A model generated the notes under the pieces. It had not been told where the DNA came from. It saw nothing but the letters and a program-made list of their open reading frames with translations, and ran no database searches. Shown piece by piece: positions 1-11,999 of a DNA stretch of 64,000 nucleotides. The DNA is from Aselliscus stoliczkanus (taxonomy: Eukaryota > Chordata > Mammalia > Chiroptera > Hipposideridae): contig CM066738.1 of NCBI GenBank assembly GCA_033961575.1, positions 98,915,478-98,979,477 on the forward strand, in the 5' to 3' direction. The position numbers and the translations under genes are program-made. Numbering within the stretch: position 1 is the first letter of the stretch; each line of letters begins with the position of its first letter.

Positions 1-285
1 AGGTTTCTACCTTGAGGAGCAATGCATTATCCTGTCACTGTTCGAAACGCATCTGGGGTTCCTCCATGCAAAATGTGTTTGAGATCCAGTCTGTAGCTTC
101 TCTCCTGTGAGCTGTGGATTCAAAGGGGGCCTTCAAAGTACTCCCAAAGCTCCTCTGTGTATCTCAAAGTAGGGCTCACTCTAGGCACTGCATTGTCTTT
201 TTCCTCTGCTGTATCGCAAGACTGAACTATATGAGTTCACCCACTTTGGATTAGGTTGGTGTATATGGCAGTTCCTTGGTAAATA
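1..285. other. Unassigned non-coding sequence
   Basis: I see no ORF with recognisable content and no repeat I can name. The last bases (TA at 284-285) are the target site of the miniature element that follows. Confidence 0.5.
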
Positions 286-366
286 TTGGGTTGTCGGAAA
301 AGTTGTGACATTATTTTTCTATGCTTTTCGTCACAAAAATGCACCATGATTTTTCCAACAACCCAA
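286..366. mobile_element. Mariner-type miniature inverted-repeat element (MITE)
   Basis: This 81-bp element begins TTGGGTTGTCGGAAAA and ends with the reverse complement of TTGGGTTGTTGGAAAA, so 15 of the outer 16 bases match. It is flanked by TA on both sides (284-285 and 367-368), the target duplication expected of Tc1/mariner elements. The interior also carries GTGAC near the left and GTCAC near the right. It has no coding capacity and would have depended on a full-length mariner transposase elsewhere. It resembles MADE1-type elements in size and layout. The exact family is not known to me. Confidence 0.82.
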
Positions 367-534
367 TATTTACTAATTAAGTATAGAAAATTGATCTTAC
401 TACTTACCATCACACCAAAGTTTTATCCAATGTGATCATCCAACTTGTTTCCTAATTGGTCTCTGAATAACTTGCATCAGTCTCTAAAAATAACAGAATC
501 AACTCACAAGGCACCAAAAAAAGAAGAGGAAGAG
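367..534. other. Unassigned AT-rich sequence
   Basis: No coding or repeat signal is visible before the purine tract begins. Confidence 0.4.
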
Positions 535-601
535 AGAAGAGGGAAAGGAAGGAAGGAAGGAAGGAAGGAAGGAAGGAAGGAAGGAAGGAAGGAAGGAAAA
601 A

Positions 602-684
<83 letters not shown>

Positions 685-725
685 GAAGGAAGGAAGGAAG
701 GAAGGAAGGAAGGAAGGAAGGAGGA

Positions 726-817
<92 letters not shown>

Positions 818-820
818 AAA
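535..820. repeat. Long GGAA/GAAA polypurine microsatellite
   Basis: The + strand is almost pure A/G for about 285 bp. It alternates in blocks: GGAA units (about 545-597), GAAA units (about 601-683), GGAA units (about 684-720) and GAAA units (about 727-819). The long Lys/Arg/Glu or Phe/Leu/Ser open frames across it on both strands are artefacts of the repeat. Such mirror-symmetric purine tracts can form triplex DNA, and GGAA arrays can bind ETS-family factors; both are general knowledge, not shown here. Confidence 0.95.
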
Positions 821-1633
821 GTGGGGAGGGAGTGGTGGAGAAAAAGGAGAAGGATCCATGGATGATAAAAGTGTCCCAGGCTCTGAAAATTCTTCTTTCA
901 CATGCATTTCATAAGAGCCACTGATGTGATTGCAGAGCCTCTCAAAGTGACTATTTTAAGAAGGTTAAGTTCCATTTGAACACCCAAACCTTGACATGTT
1001 AAAGAAAATATGTCTATATATAATATACACATATGTACACACCTACACACTACACAAAATATTTAAAATGATAAGTGAGAGTCAAATTAAATAGTCCAGC
1101 ACATATGACACAACAATCAGAATTCACCAGAAAAACCTACACTAACCATTAAAAAAATTTATTGTACATCAGACACACTTGGGGTATGTCTTAAAAGTGC
1201 TAAATCTTGAAGCCTACTGAGTCAGAAATTCTCTATATATCCTGATCCTTGAATGAAACACAGATAGAAATTTCTGAAAGCCTGTACTCTCAGAGCTGTG
1301 GTCTTGGCTCTATCTTCTAATATCTGCTCATCTTGGAAATGCCACCTAACTCCTCTGGCCCTCAGGATATTCTGAAAGGATAGAAGCTAGTTTCTAAATA
1401 CGGTCTAGCTCTAGACTTCTGTGTATGTCAAACTCTGCTACTTTTGCTCGTTGAGTGGCCCAGCATACTGAAAATTCTTCTCAGTTCATGTATGTAGACT
1501 CTGAATCCCATGATTGTTCTCTGATTGGCTGGACAACCTGGGCCTGACTTTGTGTTTGTTCTCATGGTTAAGATGACCATCCCGTGACTGGCCTGGCCCC
1601 ACTTCAGCCTCACTCTTTGTTTCTCACACTTTC
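821..1633. other. Unassigned non-coding sequence
   Basis: AT-rich sequence with a short TA/CA-rich patch near 1010-1050. No repeat family or exon is recognised. Confidence 0.45.
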
Positions 1634-1634
1634 T

Positions 1635-1666
<32 letters not shown>

Positions 1667-1753
1667 AGTGTCACTGGCCCTCTTATGTGGGACCGAACCG
1701 GGGCCGCTGGCTTCCCAAGCCAGCGCTTAACCATCACGCCACTCGGCCGGCCC
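1634..1753 (-). mobile_element. Short tRNA-derived SINE (head only), reverse strand
   Basis: Read on the reverse strand it starts GGGGCCGGCCGAGTGGCGTG, continues through a GGTTAAG box and a GGTTCGGTCCCAC box (A- and B-box-like polymerase III promoter words), and ends CAGTGACACTGCCCTC before a poly(A) run (the T run at 1634-1660). Perfect 11-bp target duplications CTCACACTTTC lie at 1623-1633 and 1754-1764. It matches the first ~95 bases of the longer SINEs at 33714, 40040, 51746 and 58023 but lacks their body and AATAAAATC tail. It is either a separate short subfamily or a product of internal priming. Confidence 0.88.
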
Positions 1754-1764
1754 CTCACACTTTC

Positions 1765-3959
1765 AAGCTAGATAATGATTCCACAACATGAAGGATCCTG
1801 TAGAGTTGGAATCATGTACTTCAGGGAGGCCTCTAAGAATGGAAAGGGGATAGATTGAGAGGAGAAAGGGAACTCATGGCAAGGAGAACAGCATGAACAA
1901 AAGCACGGGAATAGATATGAGTTAAGGGGTGTCCAGGGGTCACTCTACCACGATCAGTGTTTGTGTCAAAAAGTGGTTGGATTCAAGAGCATTATTCTAG
2001 AATTCAGATCAATGTTAATTTTGCTTATAGCCCAAATGTCCAAGCCAGAGATGAAGAAAAGTTTCAATAAAGAGTTCTGCAAGTATAAAACAGTGCTATG
2101 ATCATGCACTAGAGTATGGTTCTCTCATCAAATATGACAGCGATGGTTAAACTCACATTTTGCATGTGCCATTTAAAATGCATCTCATACATGGGCAAAC
2201 AGAAACATCTGCAAATGAGCAAAGGTAACTAAATGGGGAAGAGGCTGTGTGTGCCTACAGAGACCACACTCTTTCAGGGGTGGGTAGAGAATTAGATTGT
2301 GCAGGCAGGAGACATTTGGTTGGGACAGGGCTTCCCTGCCAATTCAGCCTCTGCCATGTCATGAGTCACAGAACTGGCAGGCAGTTCTGAGTACACATGC
2401 AGTCTTAAGACCCTCTCTGCTTGCCAGTTCTACTGAGTATAGGGTACCCAACCCATGCCCACTTCTTTGGGGAGGATTATTTTTGAGCAGAATTTTTCTT
2501 TTGAGTGGAAAAAAGACATACAAAATTTCCTTTATAGTAGGTTGATAAAAAATGTTCCCGAAATTCAAAAGGAGAAAAGAGTTTACCACATCCATGACCG
2601 GAATTTTCCTTTATCCAGGATCATTTAGACTGAAGGGGAGTTTGTTGGCTGCCAAGGCTCCCAGGACAGGCTGTTGGCAGCAGGTTCTCTGAGAAAAGCA
2701 GCAGATGGCCTCTGGGGAGCATGAGAGTCAGCCAAGATGCCCCCGGAGAAGCACTGATTGGGTGTCCTGATTACTTTGGGCTCACAATCCCCTCGGCTAT
2801 GATCAAGTCCAAATTTCACTTAGAGATGTAAAGCCTGGGATACATGTGAGTTGTACACCACAGAAGACAATGGTCCCACCCGAGAATTGAAAAGACCAAT
2901 TCTTCTCCCCAAAGTCAGCCTGACTCATGTGTGGCACAGCCATGACTTGCTTTTCCCAGACCCAACCTTGAGCCAAGTGCTAATACTGTTCCAGCTGGTC
3001 TCATGGGTCGTTTTAGAGGTCTCGCGACTTGTTCACCTGCCCACGTCTTGTCAAGTTGGCTAATTGGTTCCTGCATACTATTTGCTCACTCGAACCAAAG
3101 TGCCATGAGTTTCATTAAATTGGATAATCTTTTCTGGTGGCAGTTTTATATTTCTGGAGGGAGTTCACAAAAAAATTGGAAAAGAATTTTGTTTTCACCT
3201 AGATCAGCCTGGGCTTAGGCTAAATCCTATTTTAACCTTGAGTCAACTCACAAACAATCATTGGATACTCTTTCTTGTAGGGCATTCGCCATCCTTGGAT
3301 GAGTCAAAACAAACACAGAATACCACAAAAAAACGAAGCACGGTCATAGCTCTTTTTTAAACAGTCGTCGATAAACAGGTACTAATGAGTACTGATTCTG
3401 CTCAATACCATATTTCAAGATATTGAGTGAGGGGAAAGGGTGTGTTCTCAAGGATGCTTTAATCTAGCAAGGGAAATAGGACTCATATATGAAAGAATGT
3501 ACTAGGAAGCAAGACAAAGTATAGTTGGGTAGATTGGTTCTAATGTCTTGAAATAGGCAAGATATCATTTTGCGAAGCATCCACTATGGTACATGGGTTT
3601 CACTTTGGGATTTTGACCTTTGGTGCTGTTGATTACCTGTTCAAAGAAAGCCTTCCACATCCAATCTGTTAAAAAATTTGGATACCTGTTGGAGAGGCCA
3701 GATGCCATAGAGGCAATCATTTGTCCATCCCTTATGACAGGGACTGTTAGTCATCTTAGCTAAGCATTTTGGGCTCAGTGAAATACCGAGATGTTCCAAT
3801 CTGGGCTGTCAGACCATTTATTTTGGAAAGCTACAGACGTACTGTTCTTTGCTTGATAAATATGAACACACTTTGCATTTTAAGTTTTTGTTTTCTTTAT
3901 TTCTCTTCTACTGTTAAAAATATCTTTATACCGAAGGAAAGAAAAAATTGCATAATAGG
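1765..3959. other. Unassigned non-coding sequence
   Basis: About 2.2 kb without a supported exon. Short ORFs on both strands (for example at 2297-2545 and 2625-2819) carry no recognisable domain and overlap one another. Faint L2-like words may occur around 3240-3500, but I cannot define an element. Confidence 0.45.
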
Positions 3960-4380
3960 GACAGGAAGTAAATCAGGGCAAGGAGCTGATGTCTCCAACA
4001 TAGGCCTTGCATGTGCCTGGCTCTATGCTTTGGTCACGCTGTTCTCTCTGTCTCCATGCCCAAGGGGTCATCTCTGGATGTCTAAATCCTCTTCATCATT
4101 CAAAGCCTCCATCAGATGCCACTTCTAGGAAGCCCTTCCAAATCCCCATCTAGAGCAAGTAGGATCTCTCCCTAGAACATTCATCCTCTCGTAGCATTTA
4201 GCACTTTCTCCCATATAAAAATAGTTAATATTGACTTTTACAGTATATATACATTCATATCTTAAACATCTTAATATCCCCTGCTGCAATTCTTTCAATA
4301 TCTATCACAGTGTCTAATAAGTAGTCTACATTCAGTAAATACTTACTGGAAATATTTACTGGATGAATAAATGAATTGCA
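3960..4380 (+). repeat. L2 LINE 3' end, + strand
   Basis: Degenerate words of the L2 3' region occur in order: a Leu-poor coding remnant ending GGAAGCCCTTCC, a GTAGCATTTAGCACTTTCTCCC stretch in split form, then CACAGTGTCTAATAAGTAG, TCAGTAAATAC and the TGAATAAATGAAT tail. L2 is a CR1-clade LINE that was active in early mammals; this copy is an old fossil. Confidence 0.75.
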
Positions 4381-4979
4381 GGGAGATGCCCCCAAAGAAT
4401 CTAACATGTATATTCAATCAGGACACAAAAATGGTTATAACACCATATGTATAATTTAAGAAGATAAACTAGGACACCTAGATAAAAATGGTCAAGACTG
4501 CAAATCATTGCTCAGTTTATTTGGCTTAGTGTCTCTCTTCGCTGGGTTAGAGATTTGGCTAAAATCAAAGAATTAGCATGTAAGCAGAGGGACTCTATTT
4601 AGACAGTCCATCTCAAGATTCTTTTTCTTTAGTAAGTACTTCTTCCTTTCTTTCCCTTGGAATTGAAGGGGATTGTTGGGAAATGGCCTAATTAAAATAT
4701 AAAAATGTACTGGGAATTAGTTGTAGGTAAGTCTCTCTTTCTTCTGTGACTTGAAACCCAGTCCCATGGATAAATTTTAAAATGAGAAACGAAGAAATTT
4801 GAACTATCAATAAAGGAGTGCTGCCTCACCTACATATCAAAACTGAATCAAAGCAGATATTAATAAGATGGGAGAGGAAGACACAGAGGAATATAATCCA
4901 CCAGTAGATTGAGATGAAGATTGGTAAAATGATATTAATATTAACTGCAACGACTTTTCCCCTAATGACCAGACTACCA
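4381..4979. other. Unassigned non-coding sequence
   Basis: AT-rich; no gene or repeat family recognised. Confidence 0.4.
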
Positions 4980-5165
4980 TTTCTTGAGTACCTGCTATAT
5001 GCCAGGCAAGTGGAAAGTTTACACACTTTACATATTATCTCATGTATTCATCACAGCATTTCATAGTCAATATTATTGTTTTGATTTTATAGGGGAGGAA
5101 ACTGAGGCTCGTAGAGGTTCAAAAGAGGCTTGCAGAGGCTCAAAAACTTGCCTAAGCTCATGTAA
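4980..5165 (-). repeat. MIR SINE, reverse strand
   Basis: The MIR order on the reverse complement is visible: GAGTACCTGCTATATGCCAGGC, then TATTATCTCATGTATTCATCACAGC, then GAGGAAACTGAGGCTC and CTTGCCTAAGCTCATG (given here in pieces). Diverged, as expected for this mammal-wide element. Confidence 0.8.
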
Positions 5166-7085
5166 CAAGAATGTATTATAGTCGTTGTAACTCACCAGTG
5201 TCTGCAGGAAAAGCAAATCATAGGATTCTTCATTTCTTCAACACTCACAGGCTTAGGCACACATATACCTCAGCTATGCATCACCCAGCCCTCTTCTTAA
5301 TTAGGCATGCACTCACCATTTCTATGTGAAGATCCTTCTGATATATTCTAGAATGCTATGGAAAAATACGACCAACTCTTTCTCTTTCCCCTCTCCACCT
5401 CCCCCAAATTGCCCCATCCCAACGGAAAAAGCCCACAGCATCTGGCCCGGGGTAATCCTGGATACCAGGAGGCTTTGTTGGTAGAAATGCAATTGAGTTT
5501 GTAGCCTAAAAAGGGATGAGTCTGGGAAAGCTTCAGCTAAGCATTCAAAGTTCGTACTTTCATCCACCATAGCTAAGTTTTGATCTCTCACCTATTGTTC
5601 CAGCTGCCGTGAAAATAGCCTGTAAAAACATCCCAAGTCTGATTGTTTGGTGAAATCCCTAAGCACACAAAAGGCTGGTAGAAACTACAGACCCTCCACA
5701 CCTGGGGTGCTCAGCTGCCGGCTGGAGCAAGGGAAGAAGGATTTTCATGGGCCAGGCCCATCACTTCAGCATCTGTAAGCGCCAGTCTCCACAACTCAAA
5801 GGCACTTGCAAAGGATACAGGGGCAGTTGGGACAGATGTGAGCCTGGTCACCACGACGTTTAAATCCTTGTATTTTGAGCCACACTGCTTTGCCATGACC
5901 TGTTTTTCTCAACCACGCGTCAAGAGTGTGTTTACTTGCTTTTCTAGGCATATGGTGATGGCAGCTTTGTATGTGATCCAAATAAAGTTCTAAATATCAT
6001 ATTACAACAGCAAAGTCAGCAGAGAAAGAGGTAGTATGTCTCTGGTGCTCAAGTTTGCATCTCAACGTAAGATGCAAGATTTACTAGAACTTCAGAGGCC
6101 AAGGATTAATAGAATGAATCACCTTATTTCCCCTAAAGGTTTAACCCAGTGTGTGATTTGTGCCTGCTAAGCTGATAAAATGATGAACAATCCCTTTTAT
6201 TAATGCAGCTAAAAATGGAAGCTGTGGTAAGATCTTACATAACCTGAAATGACACATGGCAACTGAAGGCCACTTCTCCCATGAGCTCTTGCACCTGAAA
6301 TTAAGTTGGCATCTAATGAAAAGCGTCAACTTGGGAGCATTTATCCTACTATCTGCATGGTGACTTTATCTAAGTAAGATCTTTCAGCTTTAATAGTGTA
6401 AGAAAAATACAAGCACACCAATTGGAGCCAGGTTATATCAGATAAACATTTTTAACACAGATCTTTCCAGCTTATTCTTTAGTACCACGTGCTAAGTGTT
6501 ATCATTATCATTATTATAAATAATAATAGCAATTAAATGATAAGGTGTCTATCATTCTGAAGACCCACACTTTATATATCAAATAATGTTACAGAAAATT
6601 TTAAACGCGTGTTATGTTGTGGGGTATTATTGTTTTAGTTTCTCTCAAACCAGAAAGATTCAAAATGCAAAGTGAGGAGAAATTATTTGTGTATCCTAAA
6701 ACATTACAGGCTTGATTGTAAGTCTGGGGATGTGTATGCACACAAATCCCATTTCAGTTACACCTTTACTCGTTTAGAAGCTAAGATGTTTTTTGATTTT
6801 GAAATCCCTGTGTTGTTTCACTTGTCTATATTTCCATGGCATTTCAGAAAAGGTAGTTTTAAAGCCTAAGTCTATTCAAACAGTATATTTCCAATTACTT
6901 AGTTCTTGGTTATGATGTAGTTGTGGGATTGAATCTGACTATAGATTTTCAAAATAACCACTTGCTAGATCAAAACTTTAAATTTTACAACAAATTTGTA
7001 ACAACAAATCCGGTCTGTAGTTATGTTTTGTTTGTTCGGCACAGTAGGTTTTTAAAAAATTTTATTAGTTGCTAAGTTTTAAAAA
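5166..7085. other. Unassigned non-coding sequence
   Basis: About 1.9 kb with no exon or named repeat. Short overlapping ORFs (such as 5322-5591 on the reverse strand) have no recognisable content. Confidence 0.45.
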
Positions 7086-7361
7086 TTAAGCAATGTTCAT
7101 GTTTAAGTCTAATTTCTTGACGGCTTTGAAAATAAAATTCACCATCTGACAGTTTTGCAACAGGCAGTTGCCTGCTTTGGATGCAACATGGATCTTCAAT
7201 TCATTGTAGCCCCTGCCCCACTTGGTCACTAACACATATGTCCTGCCTGGGCCCTGCAGGCAGTCCTGTGTCGGGCCCTGGTGTAGATACACCTTGAAAG
7301 TCTTTCCAGAGGCAAGGGTCAGGGTCCTGCAGTAAGAGGCTCTCTCACACCCAGGAGGCAT
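7086..7361 (-). other. Unrecognised 91-codon open frame
   Basis: An ATG-to-stop frame of 91 codons lies in a patch richer in Cys, Gly and Leu codons than its surroundings. It starts MPPGCERASYC and ends KKLDLNMNIA; an in-frame TAG lies just upstream of the ATG. An AATAAA word follows the stop on the same strand, then an A/T-rich stretch, which would fit a retrocopy but also fits chance. I do not recognise the protein, see no paired frame nearby, and assign no function. Confidence 0.2.
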
Positions 7362-7387
7362 CTGTCCTCTGCCCAGATACTATTCTT

Positions 7388-7390
<3 letters not shown>

Positions 7391-7434
<44 letters not shown>
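7391..7434. repeat. (TC)n microsatellite
   Basis: About 22 uninterrupted TC units. Confidence 0.97.
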
Positions 7435-7443
<9 letters not shown>

Positions 7444-7799
7444 TACATGACAAGTCCCAGTTTTCCTGAGACCATCTGTGTTTCTCTGGTCACTGAACCC
7501 AGTCCAAAGAATTATTTCACCAAGCCCCTATCCCCTGCACTATTAGTACCTCACAGGGTGAAGCCCCATAAGGAATGGGGGCCTGAGCCACTTTGTGCCC
7601 TGTTTGAAAGACTTCTATGATCCCCTCCTTTGGGAAAAAAAAAAAAAAAGAGATCACAATCCTTTAATATCGTTAACAATATTTAACAATAATTAAATTT
7701 CGTTTTGTATATCAGTATGCCATATATATCATTAACTAACTAAATTTAAAAATCAATAGTAGAATGATCACAATTGAAAAGCACATCATTCCTTCATTT

Positions 7800-8820
7800 T
7801 TATGATAGATATGGAGGGTATATTATGAGTCCAGCATTGATCTAAGTAAATAAGAAAAAAGTAGAAAAGACCATTAATCTCTTCTAATGGAAAGATAGAA
7901 TAAAAAAGACAATAAACTGAAGAAGAAAATGTTAACTAGTGACATGCATCAAAGAAAATAAAACTGAATGGCCATCTCTAAGGAGGTTCCACTTAAATTG
8001 AGAGCTGAGTGACATGAGCATCTGGGGGAGGATCAATCCAGACAGAGAGAATGCTGGCACCAAGCACAAGGATGAGAATGAGTGTGCAGGGGCGGGAGGA
8101 GAATGGTCAGTGGACCTGACACAGGATGCGTGAGGCAGGGGCTTGTTCAAGATGATGTCTATAAGCTCAGCAGGGGGTATAAGATGCAGTTCTTAGAAGG
8201 AATTTGAATTTTACTCTAAGAATGACGGGAAGTCCTGAACAAGTTCTAAATAGGGAAGTAACATGAAATGATTTACAGCTTACATAAAGCCCGCTCTGGC
8301 TGTGAGATTGAAAAGGATTGAGGGAGGATGGGGAAGGGGAGACCAGGTAAGAGTCCATGGCTGTGCTGTACACAGATATGAGAGTGGCTCACCCTGCCCC
8401 AGAGATTGCAATTTAATTGTTCTGGAGTAAGGCCTAAACAAACTGCAAAAGCTCGTCAGGGAAGTCCAGTGCCCATTCGGGGTTGAGACTCACTGGTACA
8501 ATGTAAGAGCAGTGGAAATGGAAAGAAAGAGACAGATTTGGGTTACATTCTCAGGGCAGATTCAAGAGGATTTGATGGTGGACTAGATATAGGGAGGAAG
8601 GAGAAGAAAGGATATAAGAAGTATATCTTCTGGGCTTTGAAAATGGTTCCATTTTGTGAAATGATGAAGCCTAAGAGAATAACAAGCATGGGCAGGGTGG
8701 CAAGCAAGGGTTCTGTTTCAAATATATTAAATTTGAGAGGTCCAAGTGAAGATGTCTAATAGTCAGTTGGCTATTCAACTCTGAAGGTCAGAAAAGAGGT
8801 CAGAAATGTGTATATTTGCA

Positions 8821-8861
<41 letters not shown>

Positions 8862-9560
8862 ATAAGTGATTGATACAAAGGTGGTGTTTAAAGCTTTGGG
8901 GACTGGATAAGTTTATACATAAGAAAAGCATGTTGAGAAGGGAGGAGATCCCAAGACCGAATCCTGGGATACTCCAAAATTTAGAGTCCAGCAGAGCAGA
9001 AGTGGTCAGAGAAGTACTGGGAAATCAGCAGGCATAGTGTTTCCAAAAGAAAAATAATATTCCAAGAAGGAAGAAGTGGGCACTATATACACTGTGGCTG
9101 AGACATCAAGTAAGATGAAGACAAAGAAATGGCAGCTGGATTGCACAATGTAAAGAATGTTGAGGACATTAACAGCAGCAGTTTGTGGAAAGCAGTAAGG
9201 AAGGAACCAATGGGAGAGAAGAAGAGAGTTAGTTGAGATAATGACCATAGAAGGAGAGACATGCAGTGGTAGCCTTAGAGCTGGAACTCACGTCATCAAT
9301 CTATTGAAGCAGGAAAGAAGGCCAAGGGAATAGCATAGATGTGGATGACGGTAGATAAGTTACCTCTCCTTGATTCAATTTTCTGAGTAAAGTAAGTGAT
9401 GAAGTCATCAGTTGATGGAGAGGCAAAGAGGGAGGTAAGCTAGTTTGCTGAGAGAGGGGACAGTATGAGGTAGTTGTTTTGGAGAAAGCAGATACACCAG
9501 GGAAGTGTCATTGGAATGCTGAGTATGTGCCCACTGGGGGTCAATCAGTAGGGAATTTTG
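7800..9560 (-). repeat. L2 LINE with reverse-transcriptase region, reverse strand
   Basis: About 1.75 kb follows the L2 consensus on the reverse complement: 3' UTR words near 7830-7930, then GAATTTTACTCTAAGAATGACGGGAAG-type words near 8205-8235, CCAAGTGAAGATGTCTAATAG near 8740, a 'CCTGGGATACTCC' segment near 8964, and a reverse-strand frame at 9006-9248 with HWFLPYCFPQTA and FVFILLDVSAT. The last resembles the L2 RT motif around LLDLSAAFDT. Many stops show it is long dead. A (TG)n array interrupts it. Confidence 0.78.
8826..8861. repeat. (TG)n microsatellite
   Basis: About 18 TG units, inside the L2. Confidence 0.95.
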
Positions 9561-9899
9561 AATAAGAACCATCAGAACAAACATGTTTTCTTTTTCTCCA
9601 ACATTGGTCAGTGTTTAGGTTGAGGGGCAGATTATGTTGGTAATTGCATTGAATAAGGTTTTGAGTTTGCATCCAAATACAACAAAATAAGAAATGGCTC
9701 AATGAAAAGTGTCTATAAGGGTTCAGAATGGACCAAAGTCAGTGAGGGGGAAAGTGAGGTCACAGTTGGTATGTGGTGGGATGATGGACAATGACAAAGC
9801 AACAGCATCAAGGGTTGAATGTCTTGATTAGTAAAATGGAAGATGGAACCAAGGATTTTTTTCAAAAATATACCGTAAAGTGATAGAGAGAGTTATAAA

Positions 9900-10825
9900 C
9901 AGAAAGGGCCCACTGAGTGCTGATCTGTATGAAACGTAATTATCCACACCTAGTCAAATGGAGGCCACTTTTCACCACACCAAGTATACAGAGATATATG
10001 AAAGTGATCCAGAATGGAGGGGGGGAAAAAAAGCTTCCTGAGTAAGAAAACAAAACAACAACAACAAAAAACCAACATTGGATTTCTCAGCACTGTCCCT
10101 GGATTCAAGAGGACAGTGTTGTAAGGTTTTCAAAATGACTTTCATCAGTGTATTAAATAAAAAAATGCAACCCAATGAACACAATCCTAGTGCAATAGTA
10201 AAAGCTCATCAAGAGTTTCACTCAGCATGGTCCTGAGAGGTCATGCAGAATTTCCTATCTAACTCCAAACATAAAGCAAAGAAAGTAGTAAAATATTTGT
10301 TTAAAAGCTACAGCAACAAACGGATATCATGTGCACTCCATGTGATGTAATAGGAAGCAGACACATCATCTGTGTGTTACTCTGACAAAAAAACGCTTAA
10401 CCTGAACCAAATTATAATAAAACAATCAAACAAATCCAAGCTGAGGACATTCTGCAGGGTAACCGGCCTAGATTCTTCAAAAAGTGTAGATGCCATGAAG
10501 GTCCCCTGGTTGCCCCGACCCACCCCACAAAGAAAAAAAGAGATTAAAGAGACATGAAAAGAAAGGCAATGCATAACCCATGATAGGATCCTGGATCAAA
10601 AACACATTTCTAATGGATGTTATTGGGGAAATCTGTGTTTGGTATGTATGCTAGATAATAAATTTTCTGAGTGTGATAATTATATTGAAGTCATATAGGA
10701 AAATGTTCTTATGCTTACAAGATACATGACTAACCTATTTATGGGTGAAGTTCCAGATAATGATGTCTATGATTAACTCTCAAACGATTCCAGGAAAAAG
10801 AAAGAAAAAAAAAAAAAGAGGAAGA
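9900..10825 (+). repeat. Old L1-like 3' end, + strand
   Basis: The stretch has words typical of old L1/HAL1 3' regions: GATCCTGGATCAAAAACAC (10587-10605), GGGGAAATCTGTGTTTGGTATG, TGTGATAATTATATTGAAG, AAATGTTCTTATGCTTACAA, TAACTCTCAAACGATTCCAG, then an A-rich tail at about 10796-10817. The subfamily is uncertain and no ORF survives. Confidence 0.5.
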
Positions 10826-11597
10826 AAGTAAATCTGGCAGCATGTTCACAACTGATGAAACTAGGTGACTCCAAGAGGTTAATTTTACTATTCTACCACT
10901 TTCAGTAGATTTTTAATTTACCCCCACCCAAAAAAAAAAAGTTGGGGAAAATGTTAATGAAAGACACAGCCGTCCTCAAAAACAAGTGAACACTGGAATT
11001 ATCAGACAAAGAACTACAAAAACAAAACACAGTAATGAGCAAGAAAAAAGCAGAAAACCTACAGACTCAGGGCCTAGAAATAGGTAAGGTTGTCTTGGTG
11101 ATTAACTCCTGTGGGATAAAGGAATGAATCTGGTTTACCAAAAACGCAGCAGAGCAGAGCCAAGCAACTGCATGGCACCTCAGGCTATGGAGGTAGCAGC
11201 ACTCCTGCCCAGGACAGGGGACTTCTCCGGCACTGCTGTCTGCTGTCCGAGCTGGCAGAAGGAGCAGGTAGGACTTCGGCCACACTTCCTGGGACAGGCT
11301 GGCTTGGAAATTAGACCTGTGATACCTGTGTAGGCTCAGAGCCCCAAACTAAGACACACTTCCAGGTTGGGATGTTGGTGGTTTGGAGGAACGTGACTAT
11401 AACATGGCCAGACATGATAAGGAACGCACAGAGAACAGTGAATATGGAAGAAAGGAGGAGGAGGAGGTAAACGAGGAAGAGGAGGTAGAGAAGGGCTGGC
11501 ATGACTCATTCATGCAAAGGCAAGCCAGCAGAATGCCAAATGTCAGCAACTCCAGTGTGTGGACCGTCCTGAGGACAGGAATCACAGATTCAACCTC
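10826..11597. other. Unassigned non-coding sequence
   Basis: Contains an A run and a GAGGAGGAGGAGGT purine patch near 11453-11490. The ORFs here, including the Glu-rich one, overlap on both strands and look fortuitous. Confidence 0.4.
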
Positions 11598-11795
11598 TAT
11601 TTCCTGAGCGGTTACTATGTGCAAAGCAATGAGAGAAGCTTTCACAGGTTATCCCCTCCAATCCTCACAGCAGCTCTGCCTTAGATGGAATCCCCAGTTT
11701 ATAGGTAGGGAGACAGAGGCTCACTCAGAGAGGTTAAGTGACTTGCTTCAGGTCATACAGGTAGTAAACGGGAAAGTGGGACATCTTTCAAACCA
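11598..11795 (-). repeat. MIR SINE, reverse strand
   Basis: Near-complete reverse-complement MIR: GTTACTATGTGCAAAGC, then TCCTCACAGCAGCTCTGCC, then GAGACAGAGGCTCA, AGAGGTTAAGTGACTTGC and GGTCATACAGGTAGTAA. Confidence 0.88.
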
Positions 11796-11999
11796 GGTTT
11801 TTATTATTATCATTATAAATAAAATACATGATTATGCAATTCACACACACATTTAAAAAAATGATAAAGTGTGGGAGAGGTCAGCAGAAGTGGTTGGGGA
11901 TGGGGGATTAAAACTTGGTGGGACCATGCAGGATGAGCAGAATTTACATGGGAAGAGAAGAGACAGGGTACATTCCAAACGGGGCATAGCAAGAGGGAA

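Noticed and set aside
445..924. Lys/Arg/Glu-rich 159-codon frame and its Phe/Leu/Ser counterpart on the reverse strand
   Set aside because: Both are products of the GGAA/GAAA microsatellite, which has no stop in these frames.
1634..1753. A real tRNA gene
   Set aside because: The tRNA-like part is followed by SINE body sequence and poly(A) and has target duplications, so it is a SINE head.
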